From positions 124,001 through 188,000 of the forward strand of contig NZ_SACM01000001.1 of assembly GCF_004004565.1 (NCBI RefSeq): DNA of 64,000 nt. Direction: 5' to 3'. Origin of the DNA: Inhella crocodyli (GTDB taxonomy: Bacteria > Pseudomonadota > Gammaproteobacteria > Burkholderiales > Burkholderiaceae_C). A program made the position numbers and the translations under genes. Below the pieces are notes generated by a model that saw only the letters and a program-made list of their open reading frames with translations, was not told the DNA's origin and did no database searches. Numbering within the stretch: the stretch's first letter is position 1; each line of letters starts with the position of its first letter. Of the stretch, positions 1 through 8,624 are shown in pieces.

Positions 1-171
1 GAACTCGAACAGGCCACAGTTGCCCTTGAGGGTGTGCACCGAGCGAAACAGGTCGTTGAGCAACTCGGCGTCGTTGGGGTTGCGCTCCACTTCCAACAGG
101 CGCTCGGCGATCTGCTCCAGGCAGTCGCGGGCCTCCAGCACGAACTGGTCGATGAGTTCGGAGGTGTTCAT
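1..171 (-). CDS. cheA: CheA histidine kinase, N-terminal Hpt fragment (runs off window)
   Basis: Only the first 57 codons are present; the gene continues beyond position 1. The translation begins MNTSELIDQFVLEARDC and contains the phosphotransfer motif SVHTLKGNCGLFEF, whose histidine is the autophosphorylation site of CheA-type Hpt (P1) domains. It would phosphorylate the response regulator next to it and CheB. The ATG overlaps the stop of the upstream response regulator by four bases (ATGA), so the two are translationally coupled as the last genes seen of the chemosensory operon. The P2-P5 domains cannot be checked here. Confidence 0.88.
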   Translation of the reverse strand, partial: MNTSELIDQFVLEARDCLEQIAERLLEVERNPNDAELLNDLFRSVHTLKGNCGLFEF

Positions 172-605
172 GAGGCGGCTCCTCGGGGCAACTGGGCCTG
201 GACGGCTTTGGACGCAGCGTCCCAGTCGCCGACCAGCAAGGCCGCGGTGAGCACCAACTCGGCCGGGCGCGCGGGTTTGACGAGGTAGCAGTTGGCCCCC
301 GCGTCCAGGGCGGCGCTGGCGTCCTGCAGTTGCGCCTCGGTCGACACCATGAGCACCGGTGCGGCCGAGGCGAGGGGCGCTTGACGCAGCGCCCGAATGA
401 AGCCGTAGCCGTCCAATTTGGGCATGTTCACGTCCACCACAAACAGGTCGAAAGGCTGCCCGGCCGGCGCCGCGCTCGCCCTCTCCAAGGCTTCGACCCC
501 GTTGACGGCCTCTTCGGTGGCCCAGCCAGCATCGCCCAGCAGCTTGCGGTGGTAGAGGCGGACGGTGGCGGCGTCGTCCACGATCAGAACGCGAACCGGG
601 TTCAT
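168..605 (-). CDS. CheY-like single-domain response regulator
   Basis: The protein is 145 residues, one receiver domain and no output domain. Visible receiver residues are the acidic pair D10-D11, the phosphoacceptor D58 in VVDVNMPKLDG, the conserved Ser/Thr near 88-89 (VSTE) and K110 in LVKPA. It is the likely phosphoryl acceptor from the CheA encoded just downstream. It overlaps cheR by ATGA at its start and cheA by ATGA at its stop. No flagellar genes are present in the window, so whether its output is motility or another process is not shown. It is slightly longer than the usual CheY of about 125-130 residues because of a C-terminal tail. Confidence 0.9.
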   Translation of the reverse strand: MNPVRVLIVDDAATVRLYHRKLLGDAGWATEEAVNGVEALERASAAPAGQPFDLFVVDVNMPKLDGYGFIRALRQAPLASAAPVLMVSTEAQLQDASAALDAGANCYLVKPARPAELVLTAALLVGDWDAASKAVQAQLPRGAAS

Positions 606-1483
606 GGGGCATCTCCTGGGAGGGGCCGCTGGTAGACCATGGCGTCGGCGAAGCGACGAACCCGGTACAGCGAGGTGATGCGGCTCATCGATTCCGAATG
701 GCCGAGACAGACGAAGCCCCCCGGGCTGAGGGCGTCGAACATGGCCTCGGCGGCCGCACGCCGGGACACGTCGTCAAAGTAAATGAGCAGGTTGCGGCAG
801 AAGATCAGGTCGATGTCGCGAAAGCGGGCGGTGTCGGTCGCGTCGCTCAGGTTGACTTGGCTGAAGTGCACGGCCGCCACCAGGTCACGGCTGATCGCCC
901 ACTCGCCATCGCCAACGCGGCGGAAGTACTTGTCGCGGTACGCCACGGGCAGGTTGGCCACCGAGCGGTTGCTGTAAACGCCCCGCTCGGCCGCGGCCAG
1001 CACGGTGGTGTCGATGTCCGAGGACAGGATCTCCACGTCGAAGCGGTCGATGTCGGCCCACCGCTCCAGCAGGTAGATGGCGATGGAGTAGGGCTCTTCG
1101 CCCGTGGACGAGGGAATGGACCAGATGCGAATGCGGTCGCCGGGGCGGCGGTGCCGGGTGACCTCGCCCAGCATGTCGCGCACCATGCAGTCGAACTGGT
1201 AAGCCTCGCGGAAGAAATAGGTCTCGTTGACCGTCATCGCGTTGACCAAGTGCTGCAGCTCCGACCCTGCGGTCTCGAAGCGCAGGCCGACGAAGTAGTT
1301 GCGGAAGTCGCCGGCCCCGGTCGCCTGGATGCGCTCCACGAGCCGCTTGTCCACGAAATAGCGCTTGCTTTCCTCGAAGTGAATGCCGGTCTTCCGGTAG
1401 AAAAACTCCCGGAACTTCAGGAAGTCGGCGTCGGTGATGAGCACCTCGGCCGGCGCCTTGGCGGGCAGCAGGGCGCTTTTCAT
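602..1483 (-). CDS. cheR: CheR chemoreceptor glutamate methyltransferase
   Basis: This 293-residue protein transfers methyl groups from S-adenosylmethionine to receptor glutamates. The N-terminal helical CheR domain carries NAMTVNETYFFRE (about 81-93). The SAM-binding segment is WSIPSSTGEEPYS (about 121-133), where many CheR proteins have SAACSTGEE, and IFCRNLLIYF lies towards the C-terminus. The ATG at 1483 was chosen because it overlaps the stop of the HEAT gene (ATGA) and starts exactly at the domain; the frame stays open far upstream, but that is antisense-like sequence. It probably acts on the two-tip receptor of this operon, opposed by CheB. Confidence 0.92.
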   Translation of the reverse strand: MKSALLPAKAPAEVLITDADFLKFREFFYRKTGIHFEESKRYFVDKRLVERIQATGAGDFRNYFVGLRFETAGSELQHLVNAMTVNETYFFREAYQFDCMVRDMLGEVTRHRRPGDRIRIWSIPSSTGEEPYSIAIYLLERWADIDRFDVEILSSDIDTTVLAAAERGVYSNRSVANLPVAYRDKYFRRVGDGEWAISRDLVAAVHFSQVNLSDATDTARFRDIDLIFCRNLLIYFDDVSRRAAAEAMFDALSPGGFVCLGHSESMSRITSLYRVRRFADAMVYQRPLPGDAP

Positions 1484-2103
1484 GGGGAGCCGATCTGTTG
1501 CGCCGCCATCGTGGCGGCGAAGTCGATGAACGGGTCGTCGGGGAAGCGCGCGCGCACCCGTTCGATGGCCGCCAGGTCCTGGGCGCGTCCCACCTCGGCC
1601 AGCACGTCGAGCGCCGCCGCCACCACGTTGACGTGGGGCTCGTGCAGCAGCACGCGGTGCAGCCAATCGGGCACCTGCGCGTGGCGCAGGTCGCTCATCA
1701 TGTTGACGGTGAACACGCGCACGTCGGGGTCGGCGTCCTCCAGCATCTGCAGAATGTGGGGGGCGACCCACTCGGGCATGCCGCTCAGCGCTTCGATGGC
1801 GCCGTTGCGCAGCGAGACGTCCTCGCTGCGCAGCAAGGGCATCAAGGCGCGCACGGTGTCGGCACCGGGCAGGCGCCCCACGCTGGTGAACAGGGCCTCG
1901 CGCACGCGGGCGTCCCGCTCCAGATGCAAGCGCTCGACCAGCGCGGGGGCTGCACCTGGTGTTGCTCCCAGCGACTGGGCGGCGAGCCGGCGCTGCGTGG
2001 CGTCGCTGCTGTGCAGCAGGCGCTCGAAGTCCGACGGACCTCTGGCCGTCGGTCCCGCTTCCGGGCTGGTAGCCAGGGGCGAGGTGGGGCGACGCAAGGC
2101 CAT
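1480..2103 (-). CDS. HEAT-repeat protein of the chemosensory operon
   Basis: The protein is 207 residues, soluble and helical. Repeating units such as RLHLERDARVREALFTSVG, LRSEDVSLRNGAIEALSG and LEDADPDVRVFTVNMMSD (spacing about 30 residues) are HEAT/PBS-lyase-like repeats, which normally serve as protein-binding scaffolds. No catalytic residues are apparent. It sits between cheB (3-bp gap) and cheR (4-bp overlap), so it is co-translated with the methylation enzymes and may tether them or the receptor. That role is inference; the repeat assignment is secure. Confidence 0.8.
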   Translation of the reverse strand: MALRRPTSPLATSPEAGPTARGPSDFERLLHSSDATQRRLAAQSLGATPGAAPALVERLHLERDARVREALFTSVGRLPGADTVRALMPLLRSEDVSLRNGAIEALSGMPEWVAPHILQMLEDADPDVRVFTVNMMSDLRHAQVPDWLHRVLLHEPHVNVVAAALDVLAEVGRAQDLAAIERVRARFPDDPFIDFAATMAAQQIGSP

Positions 2104-2106
2104 GGT

Positions 2107-3201
2107 TCATGCCTCCTGCAGGGTGTGCTGGCGCACGTGTTGAACCAGCCAAGCGGCCACGCGGGTGCAAGGAAGCACCTCCGTCGCCCCCTGGGCGTCG
2201 ATCAGTTCCTTGGGCATGCCAAACACCACCGCGGTGTCCGCCGACTCGGCCACCGTGGTGCCGCCGGCGCGGTGAAGCCGGGCCATGCTGGCGGCGCCAT
2301 CGAAGCCCATGCCCGTCAGCAGCACGCCCGCGATGCGTTGCGGCGCGACGTGGCGCATGACGCTGTCGACCAGCACGTCCACGCAGGGATGCCAGGGCTG
2401 CGAGGGGGTCTCGGGCACGGCTTGGGCCACCAGACGGCCGAGGCGGTCGTTGACGACCATGTCGTGCCCCCCCTGGGCGATCACCACCGTGCCCGCTTGG
2501 AGGGGCGTCGGCCCTTCGCACTCGATGACCTGCAGGGCGCACAGGGCGTCCATGCGCCGCGCAAAGGCGGCCGTGAACTGGGCCGGCATGTGCTGGGCCA
2601 CCAGCACCGGCCACGGAAAGTCGCCCGGCAGTTCCGGCAGGATGTCTTCCAGGGTGCGCGGACCGCCGGTCGACACGCCAATCACCACGACCCCCGCAGG
2701 GTGCCCCACGCGGCGGGCCGGCACGGGGCGGCTGGCTTCGCGAGCCGGGCGCCGTTCGGCAGGGCTGCTTGCTGTCCGGCGGGCTCGCACCAGCGGACGA
2801 CTCCGCAGCCGCGCGCGCCGTGCCGCCTTCACCTTGGCCACGAGTTCCGCTGCCACGTCCTCGATGTTCAGCGAGATGGTGCCGCCCGGCTTGGTCACGT
2901 AGTCCACGGCCCCCAGGGCCAGGGCCTCGAGGGTGGCCTGCGCCCCTTGGCTGGTCAAGGACGACACCATGATGACCGGCGTGGGCCGGCTTTCCATCAT
3001 CAGGGCGAGCGCGTTCAGCCCGTCCATCTCCGGCATGTTGACGTCCAGGGTCACCACGTCGGGCTCGCCGCTCAAGAGCCGCTCCACCCCTTCGCGGCCC
3101 GAGCGGGCGACGTCGACGTCGAAGCCGGCCTCTTCCAGCAGCTGTCGCAGCAGGCGGCGCATCAGCGCCGAGTCGTCAACCACGAGCACCTTGTCGGGCA
3201 T
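2107..3201 (-). CDS. cheB: CheB protein-glutamate methylesterase/deamidase response regulator
   Basis: This 364-residue CheB has a receiver domain (acidic pair D9-D10, phosphoacceptor D53 in VVTLDVNMPEMDG, K104), an Arg-rich linker (about 125-165) and a methylesterase domain. The catalytic triad is visible: S177 in GVSTGG, H204 in VAQHMPAQF and D301 in LTGMGFDG. It removes methyl groups added by CheR from receptor glutamates once CheA has phosphorylated it. The gene lies 15 bp downstream of the triple CheW gene and 3 bp before the HEAT gene. Length and domain order are normal. Confidence 0.95.
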   Translation of the reverse strand: MPDKVLVVDDSALMRRLLRQLLEEAGFDVDVARSGREGVERLLSGEPDVVTLDVNMPEMDGLNALALMMESRPTPVIMVSSLTSQGAQATLEALALGAVDYVTKPGGTISLNIEDVAAELVAKVKAARRARLRSRPLVRARRTASSPAERRPAREASRPVPARRVGHPAGVVVIGVSTGGPRTLEDILPELPGDFPWPVLVAQHMPAQFTAAFARRMDALCALQVIECEGPTPLQAGTVVIAQGGHDMVVNDRLGRLVAQAVPETPSQPWHPCVDVLVDSVMRHVAPQRIAGVLLTGMGFDGAASMARLHRAGGTTVAESADTAVVFGMPKELIDAQGATEVLPCTRVAAWLVQHVRQHTLQEA

Positions 3202-3216
3202 GGCGGACTCCTGGAC

Positions 3217-4833
3217 TCAGGCGGCCAAGGGCATGGGCCCGTCGCCCGGTGCGCCGTCGGCTGCGGGCGCCGCGTCCAACTGCAAAAGCTGGACGGGGTC
3301 GACGATCATCACCAAGCGTCGGTCGCCGTCGAGCCGAGCCACCTGGCGAATGAGGCGCTGCTGGGCCTCGCTCATGGCTGGGGCGGCGGCGATGCAGGCC
3401 CGAGGCAGGCGCAGCACTTCGGCCACGGAATCCACGATGAAGCCCGTGCGGCTGTTGCCCTGGGTGAAGACCATGATGCGTTGACGGTCGTTGCGATCGA
3501 TGACCGGCAGGCCCAGGCGCCGGCGCTGGTCGATCACGGGCAGCACCGCCCCGCGCAGGTTGATCACACCTTCGACGAAGGGCGGTGTTTTGGGCACCCG
3601 CGTCAGCTGCTCGGGCACGCGCACGATTTCCTGCACGCTCATGATGGGCACGCCGAACTCCTCGTCGGCGAGGCGGAAGATCACCACCTGCAGGTCTTCG
3701 TTCTCGGCGTTGGCGATGGCATCGGTGGGGTGGGCGGTCACGGTGGTGTCCTCCGCATTGAGGGTGGCGTTGTCAACGCAGGCAGCGGCGTCGCGCACCG
3801 CCTCCAGGGTCAGCAGCCGCTCGCTGGACAGCACGGTGACCAGGCGGCGTCCCTCGTCCAAGCGACAGATCGACTCGAACTCCTGCAACTGCGGATCGCG
3901 CGCCAGCAGGCCAGGCATGCTGTCCACGGCCTCGCCCGAGACGCTGAGCACCTCTTTGACGGTGTCGGTGATCAAGCCCACGGGACCGCAGCCCGGCAGC
4001 GCCACCACGACGATGCGCCGGTGGTCGAGCTGCCCTTCCGGCGGCAGGTCAAAGAGGCTGCGCAGGTCGACCAAAGGCAGCAGGCGCTCGCGCAAGCTGA
4101 TCACCCCGCTCACGTGGCGCGGCGCTTGCGGCACCGCCGTGATGACCTCGGGCACCTGCACGATCTCTTGCACGTCGGCAATGGGGATGCCGTACTCCTG
4201 GTGGCTCACCGTGAAGCTGACCAGGCGCAAGTCGGCGCTGCCGCTCGTCGCTTCCTCAGCGATCTCATCGGTGGCCCGGGCGGGCTCCAACTCCATGGCG
4301 CCGCTGGGCCGATCGCCCCCGGCATTCGATCCCGCGGCCGAGGCCACGATTTGCAGTTGGAACTCCTCGCGGGTCAGCCGCTCAAAATCCAACACCAGGT
4401 ACAGCTGCTCGGCCCCGGTTGCGTCGCGGCGCCGGATCATGCCCGTCAGGCATTCGGTGCGAACCACGCTGCGCAGGCTCTGTGCCGGATGGAGGTCTCC
4501 AGGTTCGGTCGTGATGACGCTGGACACCCGGTCCACGATGAAGCCCAGGGATTGGCCCAGGTGGATGATGAGGGCGCGGGTGCCGTCGTCGTGCGGCACC
4601 AGGGGCAGGCCGAGCACGCGACGCAAGCTCAGGATGGGCAGCACGCGGCCGCGCAGGTTGGCCAGGCCCTCGAGGGCAGGAGGGGCCAAGGGCAAGCGCG
4701 CCACCTCGGGCAGGCGGATGATTTCTTGCACCGGCCCCATGGGCACGGCGAAGCGCTCGCCCGCCAGTTCGAAGGTCACGAACTGGCGCTCGGTCTCGCC
4801 CGTGTCGGGGTGCTCGTCGGGGGCGTGGTTCAT
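3217..4833 (-). CDS. cheW: Coupling protein with three tandem CheW domains
   Basis: At 538 residues this is about three times a normal CheW. Three CheW modules are visible, each opening with a phenylalanine-rich strand and a PxxxVQEI(I/V) segment: about 17-160 (QFVTFELAGERF), about 200-350 (LRLVSFTVSHQEYG) and about 378-525 (LQVVIFRLADEEFG). Each also has an LxGxxNLRG or VSGVISLRE type segment. CheW links receptor tips to CheA. The three-domain form lies just downstream of a receptor with two tips, so array stoichiometry may be unusual. It is separated from the mcp gene by 18 bp. Confidence 0.9.
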   Translation of the reverse strand: MNHAPDEHPDTGETERQFVTFELAGERFAVPMGPVQEIIRLPEVARLPLAPPALEGLANLRGRVLPILSLRRVLGLPLVPHDDGTRALIIHLGQSLGFIVDRVSSVITTEPGDLHPAQSLRSVVRTECLTGMIRRRDATGAEQLYLVLDFERLTREEFQLQIVASAAGSNAGGDRPSGAMELEPARATDEIAEEATSGSADLRLVSFTVSHQEYGIPIADVQEIVQVPEVITAVPQAPRHVSGVISLRERLLPLVDLRSLFDLPPEGQLDHRRIVVVALPGCGPVGLITDTVKEVLSVSGEAVDSMPGLLARDPQLQEFESICRLDEGRRLVTVLSSERLLTLEAVRDAAACVDNATLNAEDTTVTAHPTDAIANAENEDLQVVIFRLADEEFGVPIMSVQEIVRVPEQLTRVPKTPPFVEGVINLRGAVLPVIDQRRRLGLPVIDRNDRQRIMVFTQGNSRTGFIVDSVAEVLRLPRACIAAAPAMSEAQQRLIRQVARLDGDRRLVMIVDPVQLLQLDAAPAADGAPGDGPMPLAA

Positions 4834-4851
4834 GGGGTTCCCCTCGTGAAC

Positions 4852-6780
4852 TCAGTTGCTTTGCAGTTCGTCGGCCAGGGAGGAAATTTCTTCGATGGCG
4901 GCGGCCAGCTCGTCGGCCCCTTGGGACTGCTGCTTGGCGGCCGCCGCCGCTTGCTCGGCGGCCTTTTCCGACTGGGCCGCGGCCGACGAGATTTGCTCCA
5001 CGCCGGTGCGAACCTCGGCCAGGGCGGCGTTGATTTCTCGCGAGGACTCCATCGCCGTGTCGTTGCCTTGCATGACCCGGCCGACGCTGGTCTCCAAGGC
5101 GTTGAGGTTGGCCGTGATGCCCTTGGCCTTGTCGACTTCGGCGACGGCAGCGGTGACGATTTCGCCCAGATCGCGGCCCACCGTGCCGATTTGGTCCTGA
5201 ATGCCCTTGACCAGGTCTTTGATGCGGTCGGCGTTCTCGGCCGAGTCGTGGGCCAGGTTGCGGATGTCGGTGGCCACGACCACAAAGCCCTTGCCGTACT
5301 CGCCCGCCCGCGCCGCCTCGACGTTGCCGTTGACGGCCAGCATGTTGGTTTGGACGGACACCTGGGTGATGGCGTCGACGATCTTGTCGATCTTGCGGCT
5401 CACCAATTCCAACTCCTTGACCTGCTTCATGCTGGTCCGCGTGGCGCTCACCCCGTCGCTGATGCTGCGCACCAGGCCGTCGATGCGCGCCTTGTTTTCC
5501 TGCATCAAGGTGCGGATGGCATCGGAGCGGGCCCTGGCCTCCTCGGCGCGTTGCTCGGCCAGTTCGGCCCCTTTGGCGATCTGGGCGATGGCCGCGGCCG
5601 ACTCCGCCGTGGCCGCCGCTTGCGACTGGGCCCCTTTGCGGATCTGGTCCAGGGCCACCATGATTTGACCGGCCGAGCGGGTCAGCTCCTGCACGGTCGA
5701 CGCCAGCTCTTCGGCGGCCGAAGCCACCTCTTCGGCGCTCTTGCCGATGTCGGTGGAGTGCTTGAGCTCGTCGGCGATCTCCGACAGGTTGGCCGTGGTT
5801 TGCTCGCACTCGGCCAGTGCGGCGCTTTGCTCCTCCACGGTTTTGGCCGCCTCCTCGCAGGCCGAGCTCTGCTCGGTGGCCGCGGCCGCGATTTGCTCGG
5901 CGCCTTTCAAGGCTTGCTGGGCGGCGGCCGCGCCTTGGGCCGCGGCACTGGCGATTTGCACCGCCCCTTGCAGGATGTCGCCTGCGTCGAGCCGCACCTG
6001 CTCCAACTGATCCAGGATGACCTTGCTCTTGGTCACCTCGGATTGGATGCTTTCGGCCGAACTGTTGATGCCGTCGGCGATGAGCTTGACCTCGCCTTGG
6101 ATCTGGCCCACCAAGTCTTGGATCTGTTTGGCGCTTTTCTCGCTGGTCTCGGCCAAGGTGCGCACCTCGTCGGCGACCACGGCGAAGCCCTTGCCGTGGA
6201 GACCCGCGCGCGCCGCCTCGATGGCCGCGTTCAAGGCCAACAGGTTGGTTTGGTCGGCGATCCGGGCGACGGCCTTGACGATGTCACCGATGTTGGCTGC
6301 TTGGCGTTCCAGTTCGCCCACCATCTGCACCGACACGGCTTGGCGCTCGGCGGCCACCCCCACGGCGGTGATGGTGGCGCTGACGTCCAGGTTGAGCTGA
6401 CCGGCCAGGTCGCGCATGCCCTCGGCGTTCGTCTGCGCGGTGTTGCAGGCCTCCAGTTGGCGCTTCAATGCGCCCGACACCTGCGTCATGGCCGCCAAGG
6501 ACTCTTGGGCGGCACCGGCGGCTTCTTCGGCGCCGCTGGCGATCTGGTCGGACGCGCGCTTGAGTTCCTCGGCGGCCGAGGCCGCTTCATTCACACCCGC
6601 CGAGAGCTGGGTGGAGGCGCTGGCGATGCGCTCCGCGGCCTGTTGCTGCTTGGCCAAGGTCCGGGCCCGGCGCCGGTTGGCCTCGGCGTCTCGGGTCATT
6701 GCGCGCGAAATGCCCTTGGCGGCGGTGGCGGCCGGGGCGGGGGCGGCCTGGGAGTCGCGGGATTTGAGGACGAGGGCCAT
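4852..6780 (-). CDS. Cytoplasmic methyl-accepting chemotaxis protein with two signalling tips
   Basis: This 642-residue chemoreceptor has no membrane segment, HAMP or recognisable ligand domain. It is almost entirely Ala/Glu/Gln-rich coiled coil. A canonical hairpin tip lies at about 174-210 (QTNLLALNAAIEAARAG, then GFAVVADEVR). A second, diverged tip lies at about 472-510 (QTNMLAVNGNVEAARAG, then GFVVVATDIRNLA). Normal receptors have one. The ATG at 6780 was chosen because AGGAG stands nine bases upstream; an upstream in-frame extension lacks this. It heads the che operon and would signal through the triple CheW. The signal sensed cannot be inferred. Confidence 0.93.
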   Translation of the reverse strand: MALVLKSRDSQAAPAPAATAAKGISRAMTRDAEANRRRARTLAKQQQAAERIASASTQLSAGVNEAASAAEELKRASDQIASGAEEAAGAAQESLAAMTQVSGALKRQLEACNTAQTNAEGMRDLAGQLNLDVSATITAVGVAAERQAVSVQMVGELERQAANIGDIVKAVARIADQTNLLALNAAIEAARAGLHGKGFAVVADEVRTLAETSEKSAKQIQDLVGQIQGEVKLIADGINSSAESIQSEVTKSKVILDQLEQVRLDAGDILQGAVQIASAAAQGAAAAQQALKGAEQIAAAATEQSSACEEAAKTVEEQSAALAECEQTTANLSEIADELKHSTDIGKSAEEVASAAEELASTVQELTRSAGQIMVALDQIRKGAQSQAAATAESAAAIAQIAKGAELAEQRAEEARARSDAIRTLMQENKARIDGLVRSISDGVSATRTSMKQVKELELVSRKIDKIVDAITQVSVQTNMLAVNGNVEAARAGEYGKGFVVVATDIRNLAHDSAENADRIKDLVKGIQDQIGTVGRDLGEIVTAAVAEVDKAKGITANLNALETSVGRVMQGNDTAMESSREINAALAEVRTGVEQISSAAAQSEKAAEQAAAAAKQQSQGADELAAAIEEISSLADELQSN

Positions 6781-6916
6781 GTTGCTTGCTCCTGTGCAGA
6801 GAGGGGGTGCCTTCCGCGCCGCGGGGAACCGGCGTCGCTTGCGGCCCATTGAACCGCCAGGGTCTCGATTGCGCTGAGGAACAAATGCGCAAATCTTTGA
6901 TATTGGTTTTTGTTAA

Positions 6917-6972
6917 AACGAAGAAATTCGTTCTGGGATGTGCGGTAATCCACGAACAAGCCGGCGGTTCGT
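6917..6972. promoter_or_regulatory. Cluster of ACGAA/TTCGT half-sites upstream of the che operon
   Basis: Two inverted repeats lie in the AT-richer part of the 6781-7234 gap: AACGAA (6917-6922) with TTCGTT (6927-6932), and ACGAAC (6952-6957) with GTTCGT (6967-6972). Four copies of one half-site within 56 bp suggest an operator for the che promoter. The binding protein is unknown. The rest of the 454-bp gap (6781-6916 and 6973-7234) shows no gene or clear promoter that I can support. Confidence 0.3.
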
Positions 6973-7234
6973 CGATATTGAGACCCGGCGCTTGCCCAAC
7001 GATGGCGAATAAATTGGGGTTTCACGCACAAACAAGAGGCGTCGAGCCGACGCAAGCCCGGCGAGGGGCCCCCGCCAGAGGGCATGGCGGCGTGGTGGCG
7101 TGCGCGTCCCAGGGCGCTCTGCCTGGGACATGGCACGCGGCGCAGTGCGTGATCGAGTTCACGCCCGTTGCGTGCCCCTCCGTCGAACGGGGGAGCCGCT
7201 GCGGGCCCGCTTGGGTCGACAGTCCACCACGACC

Positions 7235-7582
7235 ATGAGTGCACTCCCAGCGTCCCAAGAGCAGCGGCAGCACCGCCGCCGCGTGTTGCAGACCCTGGCC
7301 CAGGTTTGCCTGCCCGGGCAGCCGCCGTTTGAGGTGCGCACGACCGACGTCAGCCTGGGCGGTCTGGGCATCGTGGCCGGTGCCAACCCGCCCCCAAAGC
7401 TGCTCGTGAAGGTCCGGCTGCCGCTGCCCCAACAGGGGTCCAGTCGCACGGTCGCGGTCGAGTTCGAGGCCCGGGTCGTCCACAGCGTGTTGAGCCGCCG
7501 CCATGGGGGCTTTGCCATCGGACTGGCCTTCGTGCGGCCCAGCCAGGCCCTGTTGCAGGCGGTGGCCGGCTACCTCGGTTGA
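7235..7582 (+). CDS. PilZ-domain protein
   Basis: This 115-residue protein is a single PilZ domain. The c-di-GMP-binding signatures are the arginine cluster QHRRRVLQ near the N-terminus and DVSLGGLG (D/NxSxxG) about 25 residues later. PilZ domains bind c-di-GMP and pass the signal to a partner. The ATG at 7235 is used because it precedes the domain; the frame is open further upstream, but that part does not resemble the family. No good Shine-Dalgarno is visible. It diverges from the che operon and converges on ldcA with a 16-bp gap. A GGDEF/EAL protein encoded at 17529-19403 could control its ligand. Confidence 0.78.
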   Translation: MSALPASQEQRQHRRRVLQTLAQVCLPGQPPFEVRTTDVSLGGLGIVAGANPPPKLLVKVRLPLPQQGSSRTVAVEFEARVVHSVLSRRHGGFAIGLAFVRPSQALLQAVAGYLG

Positions 7583-7598
7583 GGACCGGCCTTCGACG

Positions 7599-8624
7599 TC
7601 ACACGACGCTCGGCTGCAGCAACTGCAGCGTGCCGGCGTCGCCGTCGATCTCGGCCAGCGCGCCCACCGGCACGGTGAACTTGCGCTTGATGTGCCCGAT
7701 CATGGCGCCGCGGTAGACGGGCACCTTCAGCGGCAACAGGTACTCGTCGAAGACCTCGTCCAGCGTCAGCGTGCCGTAGCCCTCGCCGGGGTTGCAGTTG
7801 GTGAACTGCCCCAGCACCACCCCGGCCACCTGGTTCAGCGCGCCCGTCAGGCGCAGGGTGCTGAGCATGCGGTCCACGCGGTAGATGTACTCGTTGATGT
7901 CTTCCAGGAACAGGATGGCGCCCTGGAACCTCGGCCAGTAGGCGCTGCCGGCCATGGCGGTGAGCACGGTGAGATTGCCGCCGGTGAGCGGGCCGCGGGC
8001 CTTGCCGCCGCGCAGGGTTTGCGTGCGCCACTGCGTTTGCACCAGGTTGTCGCCCAGCTCGCGCTGCGGGTTGCGCAGCAGCGGGCTTTCGGCGCGCATC
8101 ACCAGGGCTTTGAAGTGCTCCACGCTGAAGGCGTTCCACTCGCTGCCGGCCACGGGACTGTGGAAGGTGATGAGCCCGGTTTGCTGGTGGATGGCGTTGA
8201 CCAGCGCGGTGAGGTCCGAGAAGCCGCCGAAGAACTTGGGCGTGCGGCGAATCTGCGCGTAGTCCACCAAAGGCAGCATCCGCGTGCCGCCGCTGCCCCC
8301 CGTCAAAGCGATGACGCCCTGCACGCCGGGGTCGGCGAACATGGCGTTGAGGTCGGCGGCCCGCTGGGCGTCGGTGCCGCCCAGGTGGCCGTGGCGGGCG
8401 CGCACGTGCTGGCCGAGCTTGACCCGGAAGCCCAGGGCTTGCAGGGCCTCGACGGCGGTGTCCAGGGGCTCGCGCTCGAAGGTGGCGTTGGCCGGGCTGA
8501 TGAGGCCCAGCGTGTCGCCCTCCTTCAAGCGCGGCGCGCGAAGCGGCCCCACGGGAGACGCGGCTTGGGCGGCCCAGGGCAGGGCGGCTGCAGCGGCCAG
8601 GAGATGGCGGCGGTCGAGTTGCAT
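7599..8624 (-). CDS. ldcA: LD-carboxypeptidase (peptidase S66), exported
   Basis: The product is 341 residues. An N-terminal signal (DRRHLLAAAAALPWAAQA, about 4-21) precedes an S66 domain with ISPAN, the nucleophile S136 in FGGFSDLTAL, the Glu in FLEDINEYIYRVDRM and the catalytic His in GHIKRKF. The family removes the terminal D-Ala from murein tetrapeptides. A paired Arg suggests possible Tat export, unlike cytoplasmic E. coli LdcA. The ATG at 8624 overlaps the ddpX stop (TGATG); a GTG one codon upstream is possible. It is the last gene of the dppA-lysR-ddpX-ldcA run, which points to degradation of murein peptides. Confidence 0.9.
   Translation of the reverse strand: MQLDRRHLLAAAAALPWAAQAASPVGPLRAPRLKEGDTLGLISPANATFEREPLDTAVEALQALGFRVKLGQHVRARHGHLGGTDAQRAADLNAMFADPGVQGVIALTGGSGGTRMLPLVDYAQIRRTPKFFGGFSDLTALVNAIHQQTGLITFHSPVAGSEWNAFSVEHFKALVMRAESPLLRNPQRELGDNLVQTQWRTQTLRGGKARGPLTGGNLTVLTAMAGSAYWPRFQGAILFLEDINEYIYRVDRMLSTLRLTGALNQVAGVVLGQFTNCNPGEGYGTLTLDEVFDEYLLPLKVPVYRGAMIGHIKRKFTVPVGALAEIDGDAGTLQLLQPSVV

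Noticed and set aside
1498-6852. Very long plus-strand open frame (over 1,700 codons) across the che operon
   Set aside because: It is antisense to well-supported che genes. Its product is low-complexity, rich in His, Gly, Ala and Arg, as expected for the mirror frame of GC-rich genes, and has no domain or ribosome site.
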